This document shows, one piece after another, positions 36,052 through 45,256 of a stretch of DNA of 64,000 nucleotides. Both the position numbers and the translations under genes were made by a program. The notes beneath the pieces are model-generated. The model made no database searches and was not told the DNA's origin. It saw only the letters and a program-made list of their open reading frames with translations. Position 1 is the first letter of the stretch. The number at the start of each line of letters is the position of its first letter. Source of the DNA: Halarsenatibacter silvermanii (GTDB lineage: Bacteria; Bacillota; Halanaerobiia; Halanaerobiales; Halarsenatibacteraceae); NCBI RefSeq assembly GCF_900103135.1, contig NZ_FNGO01000015.1:1-64000 (forward strand). Direction: 5' to 3'.

Positions 36052-36945
36052 TCAGCTTATCAGCTGCCGCAGATCAATCCACAAATCTATAAGTCCGATG
36101 CCCAGCATTACCATCGGCAACACCGGAATTATCAGCACAGCCAGAATGTACAGCCAGCGAAAAAGCGAAGCTTTTGTCCAGCTGCCAACGGAGTATAATC
36201 CCACTCCAAACCCCTGCAAAAAAACCACAAAAAAGGCCAGGGCGGCAATATTGAACATTATCGCCTGCTCGCGAAACAGCAGTCCAAAAACCACGGCCAG
36301 AGAAACCGGCACCGAGGGAAACCGCCAGCTAGCTATTGAACTGTAGGTCTCGACCGAGAAGTTTTTAACCTGCAGAAACCAGTGAACGAAGTAGTAATTG
36401 AGAATACCGGTCAGGGAGCCAGATATTATCAGGAAAGCGGGTAAAAGCCTGGTCAGAAGCCTGAGCTGCATCTCCAGCATCGGACTCAGCTCCTCTTCTC
36501 CCATCACCGGATCGGCCAGTTCCTGAACCATCTCCGTAAGTCCCTGCTGTATACCCATATCCAGACTAAACAGCAAAAATGCAGCCAAAATCAGATTTGA
36601 AAGCGAGGCTGCCACAACAGTCAAGATCAGAACCTTTCTGGCTGAGAGATCTTCCCTCAAAGCTCCGGCCATGACAAAACCGATAAAACCAAAGCCCACC
36701 ACCGTCACCATGCTCATCAAAGGTGAGAACAGCAGGCCGTTGATGATAGCAGACCCTATTATCATCATTCCAGCTCGCCTCTGTCCCTGCTTCAGGGACA
36801 GATAAACCACGGGAAGAGGCCAGATGATCACTACAGCTATGGTAAATATCGGGAAGGTGAAATTCAAAAATGTTAAAAACACCACAGCCAGAAGTGAAAT
36901 GATAAATTGTAACCTTCTGTCGGATTTTTCTTCCTGCTCAGCCAA
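36052..36945 (-). CDS. DUF2232 membrane protein (YybS-like)
   Basis: About 297 residues with some eight hydrophobic segments (FIISLLAVVFLTFLNFTFPI near the N terminus, VFGLLFREQAIMFNIAALAF toward the end) and a loop of charged residues. It resembles the YybS family encoded beside rpsR and rplI in Firmicutes; the role is unknown, possibly small-molecule transport. A TTG at 36945 is well placed after AGGAGGGG and is preferred to the TTG at 36981, which lacks a ribosome site. Confidence 0.75.
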   Translation of the reverse strand: MAEQEEKSDRRLQFIISLLAVVFLTFLNFTFPIFTIAVVIIWPLPVVYLSLKQGQRRAGMMIIGSAIINGLLFSPLMSMVTVVGFGFIGFVMAGALREDLSARKVLILTVVAASLSNLILAAFLLFSLDMGIQQGLTEMVQELADPVMGEEELSPMLEMQLRLLTRLLPAFLIISGSLTGILNYYFVHWFLQVKNFSVETYSSIASWRFPSVPVSLAVVFGLLFREQAIMFNIAALAFFVVFLQGFGVGLYSVGSWTKASLFRWLYILAVLIIPVLPMVMLGIGLIDLWIDLRQLIS

Positions 36946-37011
36946 GAATACAGCCCCTCCTATATTATAGAGCCTGCTCAAAACATTTAATCGCCCGATA
37001 ATTCATAAAAA

Positions 37012-37036
37012 GGCAGGGGAGAGTTAATCCCCTGCC
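37012..37036 (-). terminator. Intrinsic terminator after rpsR
   Basis: On the minus strand GGCAGGGG pairs with CCCCTGCC (37029-37036 and 37012-37019) with TTTTTAT following. It ends the rpsF-ssb-rpsR transcript, so the DUF2232 gene downstream needs some read-through or its own promoter. Confidence 0.85.
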
Positions 37037-37055
37037 CGGCAGTCTCAACTTTATC

Positions 37056-37268
37056 TTAATCTTTGACGTATGGCAAAATTGCCAGCTGACGCGATCTTTT
37101 TATGGCTGTGGTCAGTTTGCGCTGATGTACCGCACAGTTACCGGTTATCCGCCGGGGAATTATCTTCCCTCTATCGTTGATAAACCTGTTCAGAGTACCG
37201 GAATCTTTATAATCAACTTCCTGATCATTGGCGCAGAAATAACAGGATTGATTGGTGCCTCTGGCCAT
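37056..37268 (-). CDS. rpsR: 30S ribosomal protein S18
   Basis: 70 residues. [34 protein letters not shown] and [20 protein letters not shown] are the S18 signature parts, with two N-terminal cysteines kept in a zinc-ribbon-like CxxC arrangement. It is the third gene of the rpsF-ssb-rpsR set, 41 bases after ssb. Confidence 0.97.
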   Translation of the reverse strand: MARGTNQSCYFCANDQEVDYKDSGTLNRFINDRGKIIPRRITGNCAVHQRKLTTAIKRSRQLAILPYVKD

Positions 37269-37309
37269 AAGTTTTACCTCCTTTGTGACAGAAACTCAAA
37301 TTTATTCTT

Positions 37310-37759
37310 TTAAAAAGGTACGTCGAATTCATCATCATCGAGCATATCAGCAGCTGGTGAAGGTTCCTGATCGGCGGCTGACTGATCTTCCTGACTGCTG
37401 CTCTGATTTTGGGAGGGAGATTCCGAACGCTGTTCTCCATCACCGGGCCAGTCCAGGAAAGTAACATCGTTGGCCACTATTTCAGGGTTGACAAAAGTTC
37501 TATCCTCTCCCTGACGTTTGCGGATCTGAAGCCTGCCCGACACAGCCACCATTCTTCCTTTGCCCAGATGCTGAGCGCAGGTTTCAGCCAGGCCCCGCCA
37601 GGTTACAATCGGAATAAAATCTACATCTCTTTCCCCGTCTCTGTTCTTGTAATTTCTCTCCACAGCTAGAGTAAAATTGCTCACGGGAGTCCCGCTGCTC
37701 GTATATCTCAATTCAGGATCCTGGGTAAGCCTGCCTATTAACACTACTTTATTCAACAT
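37310..37759 (-). CDS. ssb: Single-stranded DNA-binding protein
   Basis: 149 residues. MLNKVVLIGRLTQDPELRYT opens the OB fold, followed by GTPVSNFTLAVER and FIPIVTWRGLAETCAQHLGKG. The C-terminal tail is Gln/Ser/Asp-rich and ends DDDEFDVPF, the acidic tip that binds partner proteins (usually DDDIPF). It lies between rpsF and rpsR as in other Firmicutes. Confidence 0.97.
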   Translation of the reverse strand: MLNKVVLIGRLTQDPELRYTSSGTPVSNFTLAVERNYKNRDGERDVDFIPIVTWRGLAETCAQHLGKGRMVAVSGRLQIRKRQGEDRTFVNPEIVANDVTFLDWPGDGEQRSESPSQNQSSSQEDQSAADQEPSPAADMLDDDEFDVPF

Positions 37760-37782
37760 TTTACAACACCACCGATTTAATA

Positions 37783-38082
37783 TTACTTATCTCTGCGTAC
37801 GACCAGATGACGCATGACATCGCCTATCAGTCCGAATTCCCTTTTCAGGGCATCGGTAACTTCAGGGGAGCCTTCAAACTCAATAACTACATAATATCCT
37901 GTACGCTGGTTATCGATTTCGTAAGCGAGCCGCTTTTCCCCCCACTCATCGATCTCTTCGATTTCAGCGTCAGAGGATTCAATGACCTCTTTGACCCGCT
38001 CGAGAGTGCGCTCGCGCGCTTCCTCGGATTGATCGGGGTTTAAGACAAAGGTAGTTTCGTATTTGCGCATTGTTTCTGGCAA
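37783..38082 (-). CDS. rpsF: 30S ribosomal protein S6
   Basis: 99 residues. RKYETTFVLNPDQSEE at the N terminus and WGEKRLAYEIDNQRTGYYVVIEFE in the middle are typical S6. GGAGGTG is followed six bases later by a TTG (38082); the first ATG (38070) is about 18 bases away. So a TTG start with four extra residues (MPET) is likely, though the ATG fits the usual family N terminus. It leads the rpsF-ssb-rpsR operon. Confidence 0.95.
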   Translation of the reverse strand: MPETMRKYETTFVLNPDQSEEARERTLERVKEVIESSDAEIEEIDEWGEKRLAYEIDNQRTGYYVVIEFEGSPEVTDALKREFGLIGDVMRHLVVRRDK

Positions 38083-38215
38083 TTAATACACCTCCTCCAT
38101 TTGGACTTATGGCTTCTACGCTTCTGGCAGAAGCATGGAAGATATCCTTCATTAAAGATACCTTATTTATTATAGCACCCAGCCGCTTTACTTGCAAGCA
38201 GCTTAAATCGTTTTA

Positions 38216-39304
38216 TTAAAACTTAAAATAGCATATATCACCGTCCTGAATTACATAATCCTGACCCTCAGTTCTAACCAGGCCCTCAGATCGCGCGGCC
38301 TCCATATTTTCTACTTCAGCCCAGGTGGAAAAGTTTATTACCTCAGCCCTGATAAAATTTTCCAGCATGTCGGAATGAATTTTGCCAGCTGCTTCCGGCG
38401 CGGTGGAACCGGCCGGCACCGGAGTGGCCCTTACTTCATCTCCGACAACCGTATAAAAAGTGATCAAATTCAAAAGATCATACCCGGCCCTTTTTAATCT
38501 TTCCAGCCCCCGGCTTTCCAGCCCCATCTCCTCGAGAAAAAGCTCCTGCTCTTCGGGATCAAGTTCCACCAGCTCCTCCTCGAAGGTAGCAGATAACTCC
38601 ACAAGTTCCTCGCCTCGCTCCTCAGCAAGCTGGCGCATCTCGAGAATGCTTTCATTATTTTCGCGATTTTCGAGTTTGTTTTCGCTCAGATTGGCAACAA
38701 AAAGGGTGGGTTTGGCCGTGAGCAGAAATAACTCTGCAACCAGCTCTTCTTCAGCTTCGTTCAGATCCATAAGCCGCACCGGTCTGCCCGATTCCAGCTC
38801 CTCTTGAAGATGATCGAGATAGGAGACCTCTTCTCTGTATTTATTTTCCCCCGTCTTCAGCATCCTTTCCGTTTTCTCACGCCGGCGCGATATGGTTTCC
38901 AAATCTTTTATGATCAATTCCGATTCCAGTATTTCTACATCGCGCAGAGGATCAATAGCACCCTCAACATGGGCAACTTCGCCTCCGGCAAAAAGCCTGA
39001 CCACATGCACAATAGCATCTACTTCTCTGATATGAGAGAGAAATTCGTTGCCCAATCCCTCACCTCGGCTCGCACCTGCCACCAGACCGGCTATATCCAC
39101 AAACTTCAGGGGTGCACCCCGGCAGGTTTCGGGTTGATAGTGTTCTTTTAATTTGTCCAGCCGCCGATCTTCAATTTCTACCACTCCCACATTGGGATCG
39201 ACCGTACAGAAAGGATAGCTATCTGCCGGCACACCTGCTTCAGTAAGAGAATTGAACAGGGTTGATTTGCCTGCATTGGGAAGTCCTACTATACCGAGTT
39301 CCAT
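38216..39304 (-). CDS. ychF: Redox-regulated ATPase YchF (Obg-like)
   Basis: 362 residues. GIVGLPNAGKSTLFNSLT is the P-loop at the N terminus, then FVDIAGLVAGASRGEGLGN (G3) and a long coiled region, with a C-terminal TGS domain (LNLITFYTVVGDEVRATPVP and TWAEVE near the end). YchF proteins prefer ATP to GTP and bind ribosomes. The ATG fits the family. It follows a DUF951 gene by 20 bases. Confidence 0.95.
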   Translation of the reverse strand: MELGIVGLPNAGKSTLFNSLTEAGVPADSYPFCTVDPNVGVVEIEDRRLDKLKEHYQPETCRGAPLKFVDIAGLVAGASRGEGLGNEFLSHIREVDAIVHVVRLFAGGEVAHVEGAIDPLRDVEILESELIIKDLETISRRREKTERMLKTGENKYREEVSYLDHLQEELESGRPVRLMDLNEAEEELVAELFLLTAKPTLFVANLSENKLENRENNESILEMRQLAEERGEELVELSATFEEELVELDPEEQELFLEEMGLESRGLERLKRAGYDLLNLITFYTVVGDEVRATPVPAGSTAPEAAGKIHSDMLENFIRAEVINFSTWAEVENMEAARSEGLVRTEGQDYVIQDGDICYFKF

Positions 39305-39324
39305 TTTTTACCTCCAAAACTGAT

Positions 39325-39522
39325 CTATTCTTCAGCCTTTTCCAGAATTTCTGCAAATGATTTTTCAAATTTTTTTCGCTTCATTCTAACAAACCGATCA
39401 CACTCACAGCAGCGCAGTTTAAAATCCATGCCCACCCGAATGACCCGCCAGCGATTGGCACCACAAGGATGAGGTTTTTTCATTTTAACTATATCTTCTG
39501 GTTTAACATCAGCAGAGTTCAT
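39325..39522 (-). CDS. DUF951 family protein
   Basis: 65 residues. VKMKKPHPCGANRWRVIRVG and KLRCCECDRFVRMKRKKFEK match DUF951, a short family with conserved His/Cys residues, possibly metal-binding, commonly found beside ychF. The role is unknown. AAAGGGGTG precedes the ATG. Confidence 0.88.
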   Translation of the reverse strand: MNSADVKPEDIVKMKKPHPCGANRWRVIRVGMDFKLRCCECDRFVRMKRKKFEKSFAEILEKAEE

Positions 39523-39579
39523 GATGTTTCACCCCTTTTACGACCTGGTCTTTGTATCTGATTTTAAAAAATAACAAAA

Positions 39580-40128
39580 TCAAACAATCCATATTATGAC
39601 CACTATGCCGATAAGACCGGCCAAAATCATCGGCAGAAGACAGCCAGGATCGCGGTAAAAAGGCCTGCTGTCGGTTTTGAGTGAGAAAGTTCCCCGCTTT
39701 TGAGCCTTCTTTAAAAATTTGATTGAATCTTTATATTCTCCGCCCTCACGCTTAATAACACCTAGATTATTGTAGGCGGGTCCGTACTCGGGATTGATCT
39801 CTAAAGCCTGCCGGTAAAGCTTTTCAGCTCTGTCCAGCTCCCCTGCCTCTTTGGCAAGATTGCCCAGATTGCTGAGTGCAGGAGGATAATCCGGGTCCTG
39901 ATTCAAAGCGCGCTCCAGCAGATTTTCTCCTTCATCTGTTCTGCCGGCTCTGATCTGTATCACTGCCAGCTTGTTTAAAGCCGGAACAAATTTTTCATCT
40001 TCTGCCAGAATTTTATCGAGAATTTGCTCGGCTTTTGAAGTCTTTCCCCTTTTAATCATCTCCTCCGCCCGCCTGTAATCCTTCGCTATCTCTTCGGAGG
40101 TTTTATCGATATGTTCTTCTTTGCGCAT
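39580..40128 (-). CDS. TPR-repeat protein with C-terminal membrane anchor
   Basis: About 182 residues. Three to four tetratricopeptide units run from about residue 20 to 145 (e.g. AEQILDKILAEDEKFVPALN; LERALNQDPDYPPALSNLGN; LYRQALEINPEYGPAYNNLG). A single membrane helix ends the protein (MILAGLIGIVVIIWIV), placing the repeats in the cytoplasm as a tail-anchored scaffold. The ATG at 40128 follows GGAGGTG and is preferred to the GTG at 40140, which lies in the ribosome site itself. Partners are unknown. Confidence 0.85.
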   Translation of the reverse strand: MRKEEHIDKTSEEIAKDYRRAEEMIKRGKTSKAEQILDKILAEDEKFVPALNKLAVIQIRAGRTDEGENLLERALNQDPDYPPALSNLGNLAKEAGELDRAEKLYRQALEINPEYGPAYNNLGVIKREGGEYKDSIKFLKKAQKRGTFSLKTDSRPFYRDPGCLLPMILAGLIGIVVIIWIV

Positions 40129-40198
40129 GCCAAAAAGCACCTCCAGCAGCCGCCGTCTGCATTTATAGCATTATATCACAGCCGCCGCAGGATAAAAA

Positions 40199-40236
40199 GG
40201 CGCTCCATGCCCGGGCAAAACCGGGGCAGGAGCGCC
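40199..40236 (-). terminator. Intrinsic terminator after gcvPB
   Basis: On the minus strand GGCGCTCC pairs with GGAGCGCC, with further GCCCCGG/CCGGGC pairing inside, and TTTTTATCC follows. It closes the glycine cleavage operon. Confidence 0.9.
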
Positions 40237-40278
40237 CTGTTTTGTGATGTGATCATTCAATTATCAACTTCAGTCTCA

Positions 40279-41727
40279 TTATCCCCAGCAGAGATCGGGG
40301 TTTCTGGCCGCTTCAGCCTCATCAAGATGCCCGACCGGGGCCTCATGAGGAGCATTTTTAACCATCTCAGGGTCTTCTTCTGCTTCTCTGGCTATAGTTT
40401 TCATGATATCAGCAAAGTTATCCAGCGATTCTTTGTTCTCAGTCTCCGTCGGCTCCGTCATCATAGCTTCTTCGACGACCAGCGGGAAGTATATGGTGGG
40501 AGCGTACTGATTGTAATCCAGCAGACGTTTGGCGATATTCTGGGTTGTAACTCCGTGTTCTTTCTTTTGCTTGCGTCCCGATATAACGAACTCGTGAAAG
40601 CTGTCAGCTGCAAAGGGCAGATCAAATTCATCGATGAGCTGCTGCTTGAGGTAATTAGCATTGAGTACAGCGTTTTCCGATACCCTTTTAAGACCTCCGG
40701 CTCCCTGGCCGCGAATGTAGGCATATGCCTTCAACATGACTGCATAGTTGCCGTTAAAAGCATGGACTTTGCCCAGCGATTTGGGCCTGTCGCTGTCCCA
40801 GTAATACTCATCATCTTCTTTAGAAAGCACAGGAGCAGGAATATAGGGTTTTAATTCCTCCTTTACAGCTACCGGGCCGGATCCGGGACCGCCGCCTCCA
40901 TGAGGGGTGGAAAAGGTCTTATGCAGATTGTAATGAATCACATCAAAATTCATATCTCCGGGGCGCGCATAGCCCATTACAGCATTCATGTTAGCTCCAT
41001 CATAATAGAGAAGACCCCCGGCTTCATGAACAATCTCGGCTATTTCCCTGATATCCTTTTCAAAGATTCCCAGCGTGTTGGGGTTGGTGAGCATGAGCGC
41101 GGCCACATCTTCATCAGCTGCTTCTTCCAGCTCATCGAGATCGATCATTCCTCTGTCGTTTGATTCAATCTCAACCACTTCCATACCGCACATGGTGGCA
41201 GTAGCCGGATTGGTTCCATGAGCTGAATCAGGTACTATTACCTTATTTCGATCGCCTTCTCCGTTATCTTCGAGATAATTCAATATAATCTGCAGGCCAA
41301 CGTATTCCCCGTGTGCTCCGGAGGCTGGCTGGAGACTGACCTCATCCATACCGCTGATTTCGGCCAGATATTGTTTTAGTTCGTAGAGAAGCGAAAGTGA
41401 GCCCTGAACATGTCTTTCCGGTTGATAGGGATGAAGCATGGTAAGCCCGGGTATTCTGGCAATATCCTCATTAACCTTGGGGTTGTACTTCATGGTGCAG
41501 GAACCCAGCGGGTATATGCCGGAATCGACACCATAGTTGAGTTCTGAGAGACTCGTGAAATGTCTGACAACATCAACCTCGCTGACCTCCGGCAGCCCGG
41601 GCGCCTCATCACGAAGAGCCCATCCGGGCAGGTTTTCGCCGGGATCGACTTCGGGCACTTCTATCTCTGGCAGCGAATAACCCGTTCTGCCCGGTGTGCT
41701 GTAATCCTTCAATAAAGGTTCCTTCAT
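40279..41727 (-). CDS. gcvPB: Glycine dehydrogenase (decarboxylating) subunit 2
   Basis: 482 residues, the C-terminal half of the P-protein in the two-gene arrangement. [20 protein letters not shown], the PLP-lysine motif [20 protein letters not shown] and [14 protein letters not shown] are present. With GcvPA it decarboxylates glycine and loads aminomethyl onto lipoyl-GcvH. It overlaps gcvPA by four bases. Confidence 0.96.
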   Translation of the reverse strand: MKEPLLKDYSTPGRTGYSLPEIEVPEVDPGENLPGWALRDEAPGLPEVSEVDVVRHFTSLSELNYGVDSGIYPLGSCTMKYNPKVNEDIARIPGLTMLHPYQPERHVQGSLSLLYELKQYLAEISGMDEVSLQPASGAHGEYVGLQIILNYLEDNGEGDRNKVIVPDSAHGTNPATATMCGMEVVEIESNDRGMIDLDELEEAADEDVAALMLTNPNTLGIFEKDIREIAEIVHEAGGLLYYDGANMNAVMGYARPGDMNFDVIHYNLHKTFSTPHGGGGPGSGPVAVKEELKPYIPAPVLSKEDDEYYWDSDRPKSLGKVHAFNGNYAVMLKAYAYIRGQGAGGLKRVSENAVLNANYLKQQLIDEFDLPFAADSFHEFVISGRKQKKEHGVTTQNIAKRLLDYNQYAPTIYFPLVVEEAMMTEPTETENKESLDNFADIMKTIAREAEEDPEMVKNAPHEAPVGHLDEAEAARNPDLCWG

Positions 41728-43082
41728 TGCAGCACCACCTCCAGGGTGGAAACGTAATTATCCAGATCCTCTTTATATTTTTTCTCCGTCACATTAACCA
41801 ATAGTCCTTCGACCTCTCCGAACTGCGAAAGATCGACCCCGGGCAGGATCCCTCTTTCTATCATTCCCTTTTCAATTTCGGCTGCAGATTTATCGGTCTT
41901 CATCCAGAACTCATGGAAGTGATTGTCGCCGTTGACTATCTCAACACCTTCCAATTCAGCCAGCTGATCCTTGAGATAGCGAGTCTTCTGATAGCAGTGA
42001 TCGGCCACATCCTGAAGTCCCTGTTTGCCCATCGCTCCCATATAAATTGCGGCCATGACGACGTTCAGATTTTCGTTGGTGCAAATATTTGATGTTGCCC
42101 TCTCTCTACGGATATGCTGCTCCCGGGTCTGCATGGTCATTACAAAGCCCTCGTTGCCTTCATCATCAGTGGTGCGGCCAGAAAGACGTCCCGGCATTTT
42201 TCGCAGCAGCCTTCTATCATCTCTTATGGCCAGGTATCCCAGGTAGGGGCCGCCGTAATTAACCACATTGCCCAGAGGTTGAGCTTCTCCCACTGCGATA
42301 TCAGCACCGAGCTCTCCCGGCGGAGTCAGCATACCTAAAGCTATGGGATTGGCAACAACGATAAGCTGAGTGTCGCTGTCCTCCAGAGCATCGTTTAACT
42401 TCTCGATATCTTCTATTGCTCCAAAAAAGTTAGGATATTGAACTACGACTGCAGCAGTTTCCGCATCAACAGCATCGATAATTTCATCGACTTTAACTAC
42501 AGGTTCCTCCTCGTGCATCTCTATCTCATTAAAATCTATATCCTGAGGATATCCGTAGGTGCGGGCCACTCGACGATAGGCCGGATGAACAGTGCTCGAA
42601 AGAACAACTTTATCGCTGCGGGTAAATCGCGCTGCCATTAACACCGCTTCTCCGACAGCAGAACCTCCATCGAGCAGCGAAGCATTAGAGATCCCCATCC
42701 CGGTCAGTTCACATATCATGCTCTGATATTCATAAATTGTCTGCAGAGTTCCCTGGCTGAGTTCGGCCTGATAAGGGGTATAAGAGGTGTAAAATTCCTG
42801 GCGCAGTACCAGATGATCGATAATAGCCGGCAGATAATGATCATAGGAACCGGCTCCCAGATAACTATCTATTTCCCCCAGGCTCAAGTTGCGCTCGGCC
42901 TTTTCCTGAGCCAGCTCGACCAGCTCCATTTCCGACATTCCTTCGGGAATTTCAAAGGGACGATCCAGCATGACCTCCTCAGGTATGGCAGAAAATAATT
43001 CTTCTACATCTTCCGCGCCTATGGCAGAAAGCATTTCCTCCCGTTCCCGGTCGGTGTTGGAGATATAAGAAATATTACTCAT
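41724..43082 (-). CDS. gcvPA: Glycine dehydrogenase (decarboxylating) subunit 1
   Basis: 452 residues, the N-terminal half of the P-protein. [40 protein letters not shown] and [20 protein letters not shown] are family hallmarks, with [19 protein letters not shown] near residue 330. It forms the heterodimer with GcvPB. The ATG directly follows the gcvH stop. Confidence 0.96.
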   Translation of the reverse strand: MSNISYISNTDREREEMLSAIGAEDVEELFSAIPEEVMLDRPFEIPEGMSEMELVELAQEKAERNLSLGEIDSYLGAGSYDHYLPAIIDHLVLRQEFYTSYTPYQAELSQGTLQTIYEYQSMICELTGMGISNASLLDGGSAVGEAVLMAARFTRSDKVVLSSTVHPAYRRVARTYGYPQDIDFNEIEMHEEEPVVKVDEIIDAVDAETAAVVVQYPNFFGAIEDIEKLNDALEDSDTQLIVVANPIALGMLTPPGELGADIAVGEAQPLGNVVNYGGPYLGYLAIRDDRRLLRKMPGRLSGRTTDDEGNEGFVMTMQTREQHIRRERATSNICTNENLNVVMAAIYMGAMGKQGLQDVADHCYQKTRYLKDQLAELEGVEIVNGDNHFHEFWMKTDKSAAEIEKGMIERGILPGVDLSQFGEVEGLLVNVTEKKYKEDLDNYVSTLEVVLQ

Positions 43083-43469
43083 TTAGGCTTCCTCCTCCAG
43101 ATAATCCTGATATTCTTCAGCATCCATGAGCTCATCAAGTTCGGATTCATCGCTGAGCTCAATTTTAACAATCCACCCTCCTTCATAGGGTTCATCATTG
43201 ATAAGCTCAGGGCTGTCGAGCAGATCTTCATTGACCTCCACGACCGTACCGCTGACCGGTGTGTAAACATCGGAAACAGCCTTGACAGACTCGATAACAC
43301 CAAAGTTTTCATGTTTGTCGAATTCGTCGCCTTCCTGAGGCATCTCAACAAAAACAATATCTCCCAGCTCTTCCTGAGCATGATCCGTTAAACCAACTTT
43401 GCCAGAGCCATCCTCCACGGCTATCCATTCATGATCTTCCGTATAGCAGTAATCTTCCGGTACTTCCAT
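43083..43469 (-). CDS. gcvH: Glycine cleavage system H protein
   Basis: 128 residues. YTEDHEWIAVEDG, GDIVFVEMPQEGDEF and FGVIESVKAVSDVYTPVSG (lipoylation lysine in SVKA near residue 64) are typical. It is very acidic, as many proteins here are. It carries the aminomethyl group between P and T proteins. It is separated from gcvT by 527 bases that hold repeats, so it may depend on read-through. Confidence 0.96.
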   Translation of the reverse strand: MEVPEDYCYTEDHEWIAVEDGSGKVGLTDHAQEELGDIVFVEMPQEGDEFDKHENFGVIESVKAVSDVYTPVSGTVVEVNEDLLDSPELINDEPYEGGWIVKIELSDESELDELMDAEEYQDYLEEEA

Positions 43470-43570
43470 ATTATCCGCCTCCTGTTGTGATTTTTTATAA
43501 GGATCTTCTTGTATTCAGTTGGATAATAGGTGTGTAAAACCTCATTTTAATTGTGCTGTAAGATATAAAG

Positions 43571-43706
43571 CTTCGTTCACAATGAAATTTTTCCCCGGTT
43601 TAAGTTTAGTTGTCGGCCAAAAAATTGCGCTCCCTTCGCGAAAGCTCGTCCTTGAGCTCCCGCTCAGCCCGGCACATCCTGAGCCGGGGACACTATTTTT
43701 TGGCCG
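43571..43706 (+). repeat. Hairpin-forming intergenic element, copy B
   Basis: CGGCCAAAAAAT (43614-43625) and ATTTTTTGGCCG (43695-43706) are perfect 12-base inverted arms about 70 bases apart. Inside is CCCGGC-acatcctga-GCCGGG, another stem. It is led by CTTCGTTCACAATGAAATTT, which is shared with 46218-46276 and 618-694. A partial copy of the left half is at 13858-13892. It resembles a small non-coding transposable element remnant; no transposase is present. Confidence 0.65.
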
Positions 43707-43722
43707 TGGACTCAACCTGAGT

Positions 43723-43818
43723 TTCGAAAAATTTCGAGTATCACTTTGCTTTATATCTTCCAGCCACTATTGTCATGATAGCGGTCTTATACGATATCTA
43801 TCAACTGATAACAAGAAG
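43723..43818 (+). repeat. Dispersed intergenic repeat, module 1, copy B (96 bases)
   Basis: Gap-free partner of 3868-3963 with 88 of 96 bases identical by my count; all differences are transitions. It follows directly after the hairpin element, which suggests the two modules belong to one larger unit. Confidence 0.85.
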
Positions 43819-43864
43819 ATCCTTTTATAAATCATCTGATGCTAAAATTTCATATATATATGAA

Positions 43865-43960
43865 TCTTCTCCATATCAGCTGGTTTAATATATCTTAGTC
43901 ATATTCATACTGCTTATTACTGGAAGCTGACACGAACTTTGAAATTTTAACCAGCTGTTT
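43865..43960 (+). repeat. Dispersed intergenic repeat, module 2, copy F (degenerate)
   Basis: TCTTCTCCATAT, CATATTCATA, CTTATTACTGGAAG, GAAATTTTA and CCAGCTGTTTCGG occur in the same order as in 46184-46325, with several changes. It adjoins the module-1 copy. Confidence 0.5.
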
Positions 43961-43996
43961 CGGAGAAGAGCCATATTTATTAAACCATTTTGCAGG

Positions 43997-45070
43997 TTAT
44001 ATAAAAGGTGTCTTCACAATTTCGGCAGCCAGAGAACGCCCTCTTACTTCAATCTCAATCTCTCTGCCCACTTCAGAATATTCCTTATCTATATAAGCAA
44101 GGCCAATATTCTCCTCCAGACTGGGAGAATAAGAACCGCTGGTAACCTCTCCAATCTCTTTATCACCGCTGAGAACTGCATAACCATTGCGGGCTATGCC
44201 TCTTTCCCGAACTATAAAACCGGCCAGCTCTTTATCATATCCTTCTTCTCTGATCTCCACCAGGGCTTCCCGGCCAATAAAATCGCCTCCGTCAAAATCA
44301 ACCGTCCAGCTCAAATTGGCCATCAGCGGGTGAATTTCCTCTGAAAGCTCGTGGCCATAAAGACAGAGCGTTTTTTCCAGCCTGAGAGTGTCACGTGCCC
44401 CCAGTCCTGTCGGCTGAATATCATGGCTTTTCCCGGATTCCATTATCCGCTGCCAGACATTATCAGCCTCTTTGGCGGCAAAATAAAGTTCAAAACCGTC
44501 TTCGCCCGTATATCCGGTTCGAGAAATTATGGTATCCACTCCGGCTATTTTCCCCTGGCTGAACTGAAATGGGTCGATTTCACCGAGCTCACAATCCGCC
44601 TGAGAGTTTAATACTTCTTCTGCAGCAGGCCCCTGCAGGGCGAGCAGAGCATATTCTTCGGTTCTATCATCGACCTCGACATCAGTAAAACTTTTTTCTT
44701 TTATCCATTCAAAATCTTTTTCTCGATTGGCTGCATTGACAACCAGGAGTAATTCATCTTCGGCCATCCGATATATCATCAGATCATCGACGACTCCCCC
44801 ATGCTCATAGCACATGGGTGAATAAACCACAGATCCAGCTGACATATCAGCTATACTGTTTGTCAGCAGGTAATCAGCGCACTCTGCTGCTCTCTCGCCG
44901 GTCAGAAAAATCTCACCCATATGAGATACGTCAAAGAGACCGCAGTTCTTTCTAACATTGCGGTGTTCTTTGATAATTCCTTCGTACTCAACGGGCATCT
45001 CCCAGCCGCCAAAATCCGTCATGCTGGCTTCCAGCTCTTCATGCCGATGATAAAGCGGGGTTCTTTTAAT
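43997..45070 (-). CDS. gcvT: Glycine cleavage system T protein (aminomethyltransferase), apparent ATT start
   Basis: About 357 residues. The family N terminus appears as RTPLYHRHEELEASMTDFGG, followed by GLFDVSHMGEI, GYTGEDGFELYF, LGARDTLRLEKTLCLYGHEL and a C-terminal barrel. It transfers the one-carbon unit from aminomethyl-GcvH to tetrahydrofolate. The first in-frame ATG (45022) would cut 16 residues, including the conserved RTPLY. Between this and an in-frame stop at 45086-45088 there is no ATG, GTG or TTG. An ATT at 45070 lies six bases after a strong GGAGGTGG. ATT is therefore the best start, as known for infC. It follows a glycine riboswitch. Confidence 0.9.
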   Translation of the reverse strand: MKRTPLYHRHEELEASMTDFGGWEMPVEYEGIIKEHRNVRKNCGLFDVSHMGEIFLTGERAAECADYLLTNSIADMSAGSVVYSPMCYEHGGVVDDLMIYRMAEDELLLVVNAANREKDFEWIKEKSFTDVEVDDRTEEYALLALQGPAAEEVLNSQADCELGEIDPFQFSQGKIAGVDTIISRTGYTGEDGFELYFAAKEADNVWQRIMESGKSHDIQPTGLGARDTLRLEKTLCLYGHELSEEIHPLMANLSWTVDFDGGDFIGREALVEIREEGYDKELAGFIVRERGIARNGYAVLSGDKEIGEVTSGSYSPSLEENIGLAYIDKEYSEVGREIEIEVRGRSLAAEIVKTPFI

Positions 45071-45115
45071 TTTTAACCACCTCCATCAAATATTTTCCTC
45101 CAGAGAATCAAAATA

Positions 45116-45145
45116 GGGGAGGCTATAAATTAATATAGCCTCCCC
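45116..45145 (-). terminator. Expression-platform terminator of the glycine riboswitch
   Basis: On the minus strand GGGGAGGCTATA pairs perfectly with TATAGCCTCCCC (45134-45145 with 45116-45127), followed by TATTTTGATT. It sits between the aptamer and gcvT, so glycine binding would be expected to prevent its formation. Confidence 0.85.
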
Positions 45146-45160
45146 TGTCCAGTTAACCTG

Positions 45161-45256
45161 TCCAGAGATCCGTCCATCCAGGATTCTTAAGCCTGAGAGT
45201 TTCGGTTCCCGCAGGAACCTTGCACCTTCGGCGCCCAAATAGGGACTCTCTCCTGA
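45161..45256 (-). ncRNA. Glycine riboswitch, single aptamer
   Basis: On the minus strand the aptamer core is clear: GGAGAGAGTCCC, GGGCGCCGAAGGTGCAA, GGAACCGAAACTCTCAGGC, then GGACGGATCTCTGGA. It precedes gcvT. Only one aptamer is visible instead of the usual tandem pair. A short perfect hairpin (GACATAT / ATATGTC, 45272-45292) lies just upstream and may be a ghost-aptamer stem. Confidence 0.93.

Larger units (their letters stand above)
43470..43996. other. Intergenic insertion of repeats inside the gcv operon
   Basis: This gap between gcvT and gcvH holds a hairpin element (43614-43706), the second 96-base repeat copy (43723-43818) and a degenerate module (43865-43960). In most genomes gcvT and gcvH are close, so this looks like an intergenic repeat insertion. 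Confidence 0.7.

Noticed and set aside
43519-43830. 103-residue plus-strand frame in the gcvT-gcvH gap
   Set aside because: It is built from the repeat element; differences between repeat copies are mostly amino-acid changing, so it is not a conserved protein. A faint LSTD likeness to IS4-type transposases is too short to call.
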